A DNA stretch of 7,007 nt from Chthonomonadaceae bacterium (GTDB taxonomy: Bacteria > Armatimonadota > Chthonomonadetes > Chthonomonadales > Chthonomonadaceae): the NCBI GenBank assembly GCA_025355115.1, contig JANXLO010000508.1, positions 1-7,007 on the forward strand. Direction: 5' to 3'. Of this stretch, positions 1-7,007 are shown piece by piece (the stretch's first letter is position 1; every line of letters begins with the position of its first letter). The notes below the pieces were generated by a model. That model saw only the letters and a program-made list of their open reading frames with translations. It did not search any database and was not told where the DNA came from. Position numbers and translations under genes: made by a program.

Positions 1-1
1 G

Positions 2-1600
<1,599 letters not shown>

Positions 1601-1608
1601 CGTCGACG

Positions 1609-2616
1609 TCAGAGAGTGCGGACTGACCGTAATGCAGGCGGCGATGCGGAGATGCGAACCGTGTTGCGGAGCGGCCTGCCCAGGGACTCCCAATGCACGA
1701 TCATCTGAACTCCGTCAGTCAGGACGATACCTTCGCCAAAGCTGAAGGCGTCGGCTCCGAAGAAGTGGACGTGCAGGTCTCCGGGACGGCGGTGGAGCGG
1801 ATATTTGAAGTGGTGGTGCTCCAGATTGGCGAGGCTATGAACCATGTTCGCCTCGCCGGTTCCGATGTCGTGTGACCAGACAGTGGCTCCATCGCGCTCG
1901 ATTTTCACGGTTCCGCGGACATCGGCGAAGGTCTCGTCCAGCACGAGTTCTGGCCCAATCGCGCAGGTGCGAATTTTCGAGGGGGCGAGATAGAGGTAGT
2001 TTCTGCGCTCCATCTGATGATCGGAGAACTCGTTGCCCGTCACGAAGCCAAGGCGATACGGCTGGCCGTCCGTTCCGATGAGGTAGACTCCCGCAACCTC
2101 CGGCTCCTCTCCGCCGTCCTCCGCGAACTCCGGAACCTCCAGGGCCTCGTCGTGCGCTCGCAGAATCGCGCCGTTGCCCTTGTAGAACCACTCCGGCTGG
2201 ACGCCGATGACGCCCGGCTCGGGCCGTCCGCCCTCTGCGCCCCACTGATACATTTTCATGCTGTCGGTGATGGGCGCAACGACTTGGCCAGTGTTCTGAT
2301 GCATCGCGTCGCGGTTGGCGGCGCTCTTTTTATGAGTCAGCCCGGTGCCGCTCACCATGCAACGCGCCTGCTCCGTAGGATGATCCGCCGCTGGAAGCAG
2401 ACTCCACTCGGAGCGCCTAAAATAGACTTCGTCATAGTCCAGCACAGTGTCCGAAAGATCGTCGCCAAGCGTCTCCTTAAGGGAGCGGCCGGCCAGTAGG
2501 GCGTGATTCGCCGCCTCCACCACAGAGGAGTGAGTGCGAAGCAGGCGAAGTCCTGGCTCCTCGACGAGCGCGATCCTCCGCCGTTCGACCGGGTGTTGAA
2601 GTTGAACGACACGCAT
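1609..2616 (-). CDS. AraD1/GguC family protein (fumarylacetoacetate hydrolase fold)
   Basis: This 335-residue protein matches in length and sequence style the AraD1/GguC family, a branch of the fumarylacetoacetate hydrolase superfamily. Family members sit near sugar uptake and oxidation genes (gguC beside chvE-gguAB in Agrobacterium). They are often proposed to act on 2-keto-3-deoxy sugar acids in L-arabinose-type catabolism; the exact reaction here is inference. The N-terminus MRVVQLQHP followed by RRIALVEEP is typical of the family and supports the chosen ATG. The FAH-type core runs from about residue 110 to 310. It includes ITDSMKMYQWG (about 116-126), the acidic cluster EEPEVAGVY (Glu170, Glu171, Glu173; candidate metal ligands) and GNEFSDHQMERRNYLYLAPSK (194-214), then a glycine-proline turn near 221. 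No signal peptide or membrane segment is visible, so it should be cytoplasmic. No Shine-Dalgarno precedes the ATG; a promoter at 2622-2649 suggests leaderless expression. No sugar-metabolism partner gene is in the window. Confidence 0.88.
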   Translation of the reverse strand: MRVVQLQHPVERRRIALVEEPGLRLLRTHSSVVEAANHALLAGRSLKETLGDDLSDTVLDYDEVYFRRSEWSLLPAADHPTEQARCMVSGTGLTHKKSAANRDAMHQNTGQVVAPITDSMKMYQWGAEGGRPEPGVIGVQPEWFYKGNGAILRAHDEALEVPEFAEDGGEEPEVAGVYLIGTDGQPYRLGFVTGNEFSDHQMERRNYLYLAPSKIRTCAIGPELVLDETFADVRGTVKIERDGATVWSHDIGTGEANMVHSLANLEHHHFKYPLHRRPGDLHVHFFGADAFSFGEGIVLTDGVQMIVHWESLGRPLRNTVRISASPPALRSVRTL

Positions 2617-2621
2617 TTTCG

Positions 2622-2649
2622 ATTATCACTTTCGCGCAGGAAAATTCAA
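2622..2649 (-). promoter_or_regulatory. Candidate sigma70-type promoter for the AraD1-family gene, probably giving a leaderless mRNA
   Basis: On the minus strand, TTGAAT (2649-2644) and GATAAT (2627-2622) are separated by 16 bp. They match the -35 consensus TTGACA at 4 of 6 positions and the -10 consensus TATAAT at 5 of 6. Only five bases (CGAAA) lie between the -10 box and the ATG at 2616. The expected transcription start is therefore the A of the ATG or a base next to it. There is no purine-rich ribosome site in the gap. That transcription starts here is inferred; the boxes are seen directly. Confidence 0.5.
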
Positions 2650-2655
2650 ATTTGA
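2646..2655. promoter_or_regulatory. Perfect 10-bp palindrome overlapping the -35 box, possible operator
   Basis: TCAAATTTGA is a perfect inverted repeat. It overlaps the -35 element of the candidate promoter of the AraD1-family gene, in the 62 bp gap after the RNB ribonuclease. This is a place where a repressor would block RNA polymerase. It is AT-rich within a GC-rich region and short enough to occur by chance, so operator function is only a suggestion. Confidence 0.25.
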
Positions 2656-2678
2656 GCGCTTGAGCTCTTCGGCGGCTG

Positions 2679-4148
2679 TTACAGTGCGGCGAAGTCTATG
2701 AAGCCGCGCTCCACGTTCACATCCAGCAGTCGGACGCGTGTACGGTCGCCGACGTCAAGACCCTGTTCATTCGCGACGACTCTCCCCTCGACAGGGGGAT
2801 GCAGCAGGCGAACGAATGTCCCTTTGGGCAGAGCGCCTGTCACGATGGCGTCGTATGTCTGCCCGATATGAGGCTGCAGCAGATCGGCGGCAGAGACCTT
2901 GCGCATCAGTCGCTCCACTTTGCGCGCCGCGCTCTCGCGCAGGTTGCACTGACGGGCGATTGTACCGAGTTCCTCCGGAGTGTACGGCGACGGATTCCCT
3001 GCCAACTGAGCCTTCAAGAGCCGCTGGATGATGAGGTCGGTGTAGCGCCTATTGGGAGCTGTGGAGTGCGTGTAGCTGTAGGCGGCAAGGCCGAAATGGC
3101 CGTGGATGTCGCTCTCGGACTGCACGACGCAGTATTCGCCCGGTCCCAATAGCTTGACCACAGATAGAGAGAGATCAGAAAAATGATCTGGATCCTGCGC
3201 TTTTCGAGCCGCCAGAAACGCGGATAGAGACGCCGGATCGGCAATGGAGGGAAGCGTGTACCCCAAACTCTTCGCCAGATCGACGATGCGGGGCCATCGC
3301 TCCGGCGATCGGACGACGCGCTGCAGAGACGGAATGCCCGCGCTCAGCAGACGCGCGGCAATGGTGGTGTTCGCGGCGATCATCAAGTTTTCAATTAGTA
3401 GCTTCGCCTCATTTTTTTTAGGCACGTCGAGGCCGACGACCCTGCCATTCTCCATGATAGGGCGCGCCTCAACCGTATCGAACTCCAGTGCGCCTCGCTT
3501 GGTTCGGAGCGCCTGTAGCCAGCGTGCTGCCTGATGCTGGAGCTGCAACTGCGCCTGAAGGCCCTCAACATTTTCACCTAAAGGATGACGAGCGGGATTC
3601 TCGAGCCAGTCGCCGATCTCCTCATACGTCAGCTGCGCCCGGTTCCGAATCAATGCGCGATATACGGAGGAGACGACGATCTCGCCGGAGCTAGCCGCCT
3701 CCATTTCGACCACCACCGCCAGCCTGTCGCGGTCTTCGAGCAGAGACGTCAGATCTGTGGAGAGAAGCTCCGGAAGCATGGAGTAGATCGATATGCCTGT
3801 GTAGATAGTCGAAGTGTTGTCGAACGCATGGCGGTCTAGGGCCGAGCCGCGGGGGACGTAGGCATCGACGTCCGCGATGCCGATTCGCATTAGGATGTTG
3901 CCGTTCGGCACAGTCTCCGCAACTTCAACCTGATCGAGATCACGTGATTCCCGATTGTCGATCGATGACCATAGCATGGATCGCAGGTCTCGGATGCCCG
4001 AAGACAAGACGGAGGAATCCGGGCCGGACTGGATCGAATCCACTTCCCGCTGCGCCTCAGGCGGCAGCACTGGCACGAAACCCTCCTCCTGCATGGCACG
4101 GAACGCTCGCGCACGAAGATCAATTGAGGCGTGAGGCGAAGGCTGCAT
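2679..4148 (-). CDS. RNB-domain ribonuclease (RNase II/R superfamily, short form without cold-shock domains)
   Basis: This 489-residue protein carries an RNase II/R catalytic domain, which degrades single-stranded RNA 3' to 5' using Mg ions. The catalytic motif SIDNRESRDLDQ (residues 62-73) keeps Asp64, Asp70 and Asp72, but the fourth Asp of E. coli RNase II (Asp210) is Gln73. DLTSLLEDRDRLAVVVEME and the region HSTAPNRRYTDLIIQRLLKA match later RNB motifs, including the Arg-rich nucleophile-side motif. The last 60 or so residues (GQTYDAIVTGALPKGTFVRLL onward) look like an S1-type RNA-binding fold. Only about 55 residues precede the RNB domain, so the cold-shock domains of RNase II and R are absent. 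From memory, a recognised short subfamily has the same layout and the same DLDQ motif. I chose the ATG at 4148 because GGGAG lies 9 bases upstream. The longer ATG at 4226 would overlap the upstream gene by 62 bp and adds a low-complexity stretch. An A8 tract lies at 3412-3419. It is probably co-transcribed with the membrane-protein gene 16 bp upstream. Confidence 0.93.
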   Translation of the reverse strand: MQPSPHASIDLRARAFRAMQEEGFVPVLPPEAQREVDSIQSGPDSSVLSSGIRDLRSMLWSSIDNRESRDLDQVEVAETVPNGNILMRIGIADVDAYVPRGSALDRHAFDNTSTIYTGISIYSMLPELLSTDLTSLLEDRDRLAVVVEMEAASSGEIVVSSVYRALIRNRAQLTYEEIGDWLENPARHPLGENVEGLQAQLQLQHQAARWLQALRTKRGALEFDTVEARPIMENGRVVGLDVPKKNEAKLLIENLMIAANTTIAARLLSAGIPSLQRVVRSPERWPRIVDLAKSLGYTLPSIADPASLSAFLAARKAQDPDHFSDLSLSVVKLLGPGEYCVVQSESDIHGHFGLAAYSYTHSTAPNRRYTDLIIQRLLKAQLAGNPSPYTPEELGTIARQCNLRESAARKVERLMRKVSAADLLQPHIGQTYDAIVTGALPKGTFVRLLHPPVEGRVVANEQGLDVGDRTRVRLLDVNVERGFIDFAAL

Positions 4149-4157
4149 TGTCGTCTG

Positions 4158-4162
4158 CTCCC
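4158..4162 (-). promoter_or_regulatory. Shine-Dalgarno for the RNB ribonuclease
   Basis: GGGAG on the minus strand lies 9 bases before the ATG at 4148 and just after the stop codon of the upstream gene. It decides the start of the RNase over the longer reading frame from 4226. Confidence 0.6.
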
Positions 4163-4164
4163 GC

Positions 4165-4854
4165 TTATTTTTTGTGGTAGACGCCCGGCCCGGCCGCGTA
4201 GAGGGAAGCGCGAGCGTCCTTTCCATTCTCGGGAGCCAGTGTAAGGAGCGTCTTCTCAGTGTTCACCGACCAACGCAGGCGCACACCGCCGCTGTCGCCC
4301 TGCGGAGCCTGATCGTTGTCATAAATGACAGTCAGGAAGTCCCCAGAGATCGTCCAGCGTAGGCCGTACATTTTCTTCCCATTGGCGTCGAATTCGCCTG
4401 TACCGTCAGGGTTGAACACGTAGCCTGAAGTGATTTTGGCCGCAGTGCCATCCCCAATTGGAACCTCGTCCGATATCTCCCAGTGGCCGAGGAATCCCTG
4501 ATTGTCGACAACCGGCGGTTGCGAGCCTGACGCGGAGATTGGGCCGGGAGGGGCAGTCTCGACATGATTCTCAGGAACGGGTATGACAGGAGGAGGCACT
4601 GTCGGAGGAACGACCACCGGAGCAGGCGGCGCTGCCGCAGGACGTGAGACAACTGCCTCCTGCGGAGGCGGCAACTCGATGCCGAAAAGCCTCTGCGCCC
4701 ACGGAGGGCCAGCAACTGCTCGCTTCGTCGCGGCGACTCCAACGAAAAAGCCAATGCCCAACATCGCCAGAGTAGCAAACATAAAGAATTTAACTCGGCT
4801 GCGGCCGCCCGATGGACGGGCGCTGCCAGAGGGGGAAGATCCAATACCAGCCAT
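4165..4854 (-). CDS. Membrane-anchored proline-rich protein with C-terminal lipocalin-like beta domain, function unknown
   Basis: I do not recognise this 229-residue protein as a named family. A short Ser/Gly/Arg-rich cytoplasmic tail (about residues 1-20) is followed by one hydrophobic segment, VKFFMFATLAMLGIGFFVGV (about 21-40). The positive charges before it suggest an N-in, C-out anchor. Residues 62-114 form a Pro/Val/Ala-rich linker, likely spanning the cell envelope. The C-terminal 110 residues (GHWEISDE, then YVFNPDGTGEF, then LRWTISGDFLTVIYDND, then LLTLAPENG) have the alternating beta pattern of small lipocalin-like domains. There is no lipobox cysteine. Two starts are plausible: ATG at 4854 (AGGAG 7 bases upstream) and GTG at 4869 (GAGGAG 6 bases upstream), the latter adding MRRKA. 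I prefer the ATG. The gene lies about 120 bp after the E1 gene and 16 bp before the RNB ribonuclease, so it probably shares an mRNA with the latter. I saw no convincing promoter in the 118 bp upstream. Confidence 0.8.
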   Translation of the reverse strand: MAGIGSSPSGSARPSGGRSRVKFFMFATLAMLGIGFFVGVAATKRAVAGPPWAQRLFGIELPPPQEAVVSRPAAAPPAPVVVPPTVPPPVIPVPENHVETAPPGPISASGSQPPVVDNQGFLGHWEISDEVPIGDGTAAKITSGYVFNPDGTGEFDANGKKMYGLRWTISGDFLTVIYDNDQAPQGDSGGVRLRWSVNTEKTLLTLAPENGKDARASLYAAGPGVYHKK

Positions 4855-4881
4855 TGCTTTTCTCCTCACGCCGCACTCCTC
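4852..4881 (-). promoter_or_regulatory. Tandem ribosome binding sites and start codons of the membrane-protein gene
   Basis: On the minus strand, GAGGAG (4881-4876) lies 6 bases before a GTG start (4869-4867). Within the next codons, AGGAG (4866-4862) lies 7 bases before an in-frame ATG (4854-4852). Either start is well formed. The first Shine-Dalgarno also sits in the loop of a weak 4-bp GCAC/GTGC stem. The two products would differ by five residues rich in Arg and Lys just ahead of the membrane segment. Confidence 0.55.
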
Positions 4882-4972
4882 GTGCCCGAACGCATAGCAG
4901 GCGCATCAGGAGGCAGCTATACCCCTCTACGTACCCAGCCCGAAATTGTTTTCACGATCTCCAAGGCAACCG

Positions 4973-6952
4973 CTAAGCAAGAGTCCGCCTGATCGCCACG
5001 ATGATCTCTTCCAAATCTGGGAGAACCGCGTATTCGAGATCGGGATGAAAGGGGATGGGCACATCGTCCCTGGCGACTAGCTGTGGCGAGGAGAGAAGGG
5101 AGTTGAAGCTGGATTCGTGGGAGACCATTTCGGCGATCAGCGACTGTCCAATACCGGTCGTTCTGCTGTCTTCATGGACGACGACCAGACGCCCCGTTTT
5201 CGCGAGCGAAGAGGCCACGGCTGCATAGTCGCAAGGGACAATGCTGCGCAGATCGATGACTTCGACCGCGATACCCTCCATCTCGAACAGATCCGCCGCT
5301 TTTTCCGCTAGCTCGAGGCAGTTTCCCCACGCCACCAACGTCACGTCGGCGCCCTCACGCAGGGTTTTCGCGAGCCCGAACGGGACTGCTTGTAGCGGCC
5401 CTGAGATTAAGACGCGCTTGCGGAAGATGTGCTTGGGAAGCAGTATCAACGTCGGGTCATCCGACTGCATCGCCGTCCACAGAAGTCCGGCCGCATCCTC
5501 GGGCGTGCTCGGGATGACGATCTGCATCCCCGGAATATGTGCCCACATTCCCTCATTGCTCGCGCTATGCCACAAGCTACCGCCAGGTAAGTAGGCTCCG
5601 TAGGGGGCTAGGATAACTAACGGGCACTGCCAGTCGCCACAGGTACGCCAGCGTAACGAGGTCGCCTGCGTCATCAGTTGGTTGAGGGCCGGACAGATAA
5701 AATCTATGAACTGAATCTCGATGACCGGTCGCCATCCCGAAGCTGCCAGGCCGACGGCTGCCCCCAGAATGGTGGCCTCCGCGAGCGGCGCATTAAACAC
5801 CTGACCTGGAAACTGCTTAGACAGCCCCTTCGTCACGCCGAATACGCCGCCCTTCGGGTCCTCGATATCCTCGCCGAAGAGGATGATTCTTGGATCCTGC
5901 TTGACGGCGACATGCAGTGTGCGATTAAGCGCGCCGACCATAGTAGTCGCTTCGGTGCCTGGCAACGAGAGGGGACGTGCGGGGGATGGTACCGCGAAAA
6001 TATGGTTGAGAACCGCAGTGAGGTCTGGGCCGAGTGCGGACTCGGCCTGCATATAGTCTGCATCGACTAGATCTGCGATCTCCGCCATCTCCCGCAGCCA
6101 GTCGGCTTCCGCCAGTTCGCCCGTCTCGAAAAGATGCTGCGCCAGAATCTCGAGAGGGTCGCGGGAACGGTCGAGAGCGATGTCCTTGGCGTCCCGATAC
6201 AGGCGCTGATCGTCGCTGCTCGTGTGCGAGCAGAGCCGGTCGATCTGGCACCACAGGACAGTTGGACCGTCGCCACATCTAGCCCTGGCGATGGCAGACT
6301 GGCCCGCCTGGAACAGGGCGAAGGCGTCGCGGCCATCGATCCGCACCATATGCTCGCTTCCCAGCACGCCAAGGCGATAGGGAAACATGGGCTCGGTGGG
6401 GGTGCTTATGCCATACCGATTGTCCTCGATGACGAAAATCACGGGCAGCTTTTCCTGAGCCGCGAAAGCCACTGCTTCGTAGAACTCGCCCTGGCGCGTC
6501 GCCGCGTCGCCCACAGTGGTCAGAGCCACCTGGTCGCTCTTCGCCAGCTTGAATCCCCAGGCGGCTCCGGCCGCGGGAAGGCACTGCGATGCGGTGGGAG
6601 TGGCGACTGAAAAGATGTTGCGCGCGCGGTCGCTATAGTGGCCGGGCATCTGACGACCGCCGCTGCTGCTCTGACGGCGCGCATAGTAGGCCAGTGCCAG
6701 CTCGTAGTTCGAGACGCCCTTCGCAAGCGCCATGGCGCGGTCGCGATAGTAGGGGAAAAGGTAGTCGTCCGGACGCAGGGCGCATACGAGAGCGGCGAGC
6801 GACTCATGCCCCGCGCCTGAAACCTGAAACCACCCTTTGCCCTGCCGCATCAGAATGCCTTCGCGCCGGTCACCTTCCCGAGCGAGCGCCATCAACCTGA
6901 GCAACGAGAGCGCGGGAAGCAGTCCCTGACGCTCTGCGGACAGTATATCCAT
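4973..6952 (-). CDS. Fused alpha-beta E1 component of a 2-oxo acid dehydrogenase (thiamine diphosphate dependent)
   Basis: This 659-residue protein joins the E1-alpha and E1-beta chains that are usually separate in branched-chain 2-oxo acid, pyruvate or acetoin dehydrogenases. E1 decarboxylates the 2-oxo acid on thiamine diphosphate and passes the acyl group to the lipoyl arm of E2 in the cytoplasm. The alpha part covers about residues 15-320. Its cofactor motif is GDAATRQGEFYEA (148-160) with Asn178, and the loop SHTSSDDQ (242-249) corresponds to the conserved His/Ser/Asp-Asp loop. The usual GDG is GDA here. The beta part covers about 335-659. It shows GEDIEDPKGGVFGVTKGL (360-377), NAPLAEATILG with Glu392 as the expected cofactor-activating Glu, WHSASNEG with His462 as the conserved active-site His, and a transketolase-C-like end (about 525-650). 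The ATG at 6952 has GAAGGA 7 bases upstream, and in-frame stops lie just before it. Substrate cannot be fixed. No E2 or E3 gene is in the window. Confidence 0.93.
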   Translation of the reverse strand: MDILSAERQGLLPALSLLRLMALAREGDRREGILMRQGKGWFQVSGAGHESLAALVCALRPDDYLFPYYRDRAMALAKGVSNYELALAYYARRQSSSGGRQMPGHYSDRARNIFSVATPTASQCLPAAGAAWGFKLAKSDQVALTTVGDAATRQGEFYEAVAFAAQEKLPVIFVIEDNRYGISTPTEPMFPYRLGVLGSEHMVRIDGRDAFALFQAGQSAIARARCGDGPTVLWCQIDRLCSHTSSDDQRLYRDAKDIALDRSRDPLEILAQHLFETGELAEADWLREMAEIADLVDADYMQAESALGPDLTAVLNHIFAVPSPARPLSLPGTEATTMVGALNRTLHVAVKQDPRIILFGEDIEDPKGGVFGVTKGLSKQFPGQVFNAPLAEATILGAAVGLAASGWRPVIEIQFIDFICPALNQLMTQATSLRWRTCGDWQCPLVILAPYGAYLPGGSLWHSASNEGMWAHIPGMQIVIPSTPEDAAGLLWTAMQSDDPTLILLPKHIFRKRVLISGPLQAVPFGLAKTLREGADVTLVAWGNCLELAEKAADLFEMEGIAVEVIDLRSIVPCDYAAVASSLAKTGRLVVVHEDSRTTGIGQSLIAEMVSHESSFNSLLSSPQLVARDDVPIPFHPDLEYAVLPDLEEIIVAIRRTLA

Positions 6953-6959
6953 AACCCGA

Positions 6960-6965
6960 TCCTTC
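6960..6965 (-). promoter_or_regulatory. Shine-Dalgarno for the fused E1 gene
   Basis: GAAGGA on the minus strand lies 7 bases before the ATG at 6952. It supports that start; upstream in-frame TGA codons rule out a longer protein. Confidence 0.65.
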
Positions 6966-6968
6966 GTA

Positions 6969-7007
6969 CTATACCTGTCTCCGGTTCTGCTTCACCGCCT
7001 GCTTCAT
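6969..7007 (-). CDS. Possible 3' end of an upstream minus-strand gene (12 codons visible)
   Basis: From the right edge the minus strand is open in one frame for 12 codons (ending in NRRQV) and stops at TAG (6971-6969), 16 bp before the E1 start. The spacing, with the E1 ribosome site inside the gap, looks like an operon junction. Twelve codons are too few to identify a product, and the frame could be open by chance. An ATG falls exactly at the window edge, which is probably coincidental. Confidence 0.25.
   Translation of the reverse strand: MKQAVKQNRRQV

Noticed and set aside
2017..2499. 160-codon plus-strand open frame inside the AraD1-family gene
   Set aside because: It is antisense to a clearly conserved protein and has no recognisable domain.
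2655..2678. Possible terminator after the RNase
   Set aside because: GAGC-6-GCTC forms only a 4-bp stem, and the following T's are broken up; too weak to call.
4149..4226. 26-residue N-terminal extension of the RNase from ATG 4226
   Set aside because: It overlaps the upstream gene by 62 bp and looks like its out-of-frame shadow, while ATG 4148 has its own GGGAG site.
4855..4972. Promoter in the gap between E1 and the membrane-protein gene
   Set aside because: A TATAGC -10-like box is present, but the base stretch 17-18 bp upstream matches the -35 consensus at only two positions.
6134..6610. 158-codon plus-strand open frame inside the E1 gene
   Set aside because: It is antisense to the cofactor-binding part of E1 and carries no motif of its own.

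Overview
The window is GC-rich bacterial chromosome with dense coding and no sign of mobile DNA, CRISPR, rRNA or tRNA. It holds five recognisable protein genes. The 3' part of uvrA lies on the plus strand. The other four lie on the minus strand: an AraD1/GguC-type fumarylacetoacetate-hydrolase-fold protein, a short RNB-domain ribonuclease, a membrane-anchored proline-rich protein of unknown function, and a fused alpha-beta E1 subunit of a 2-oxo acid dehydrogenase. A few codons at the right edge may be the end of a further minus-strand gene. The host cannot be named safely. The fused E1, the RNase without N-terminal cold-shock domains and the AraD1-family protein fit environmental phyla such as Armatimonadota, Acidobacteriota or Planctomycetota, but this is a weak impression from recalled family distributions.

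Layout: uvrA enters from the left and stops at 1600. It converges on the AraD1-family gene, whose stop begins at 1609. Reading the minus strand from the right edge, the E1 gene (6952 to 4973) has a clear Shine-Dalgarno and starts 16 bp after a stop codon of a possible upstream gene. A gap of about 120 bp follows. Next comes the membrane protein (4854 or 4869 to 4165), which has two start codons, each with its own Shine-Dalgarno. The RNB ribonuclease starts 16 bp after that gene and is almost certainly co-transcribed with it. A 62 bp gap then separates the RNase from the AraD1-family gene. This gap carries a sigma70-like promoter placed so that transcription would start at or next to the ATG, with no Shine-Dalgarno, which suggests a leaderless mRNA.

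Functionally the genes are a mix: DNA repair (UvrA), RNA decay or processing (RNB), oxidative decarboxylation of 2-oxo acids (E1) and sugar-acid catabolism (AraD1 family). I see no clear evidence of a new multi-gene system. The points most worth a second look are the leaderless promoter and its palindrome, the pairing of an uncharacterised membrane-anchored protein with the RNase, the Asp-to-Gln change in the RNase active-site motif, and an A8 tract inside the RNase gene where slippage either way soon meets a stop.
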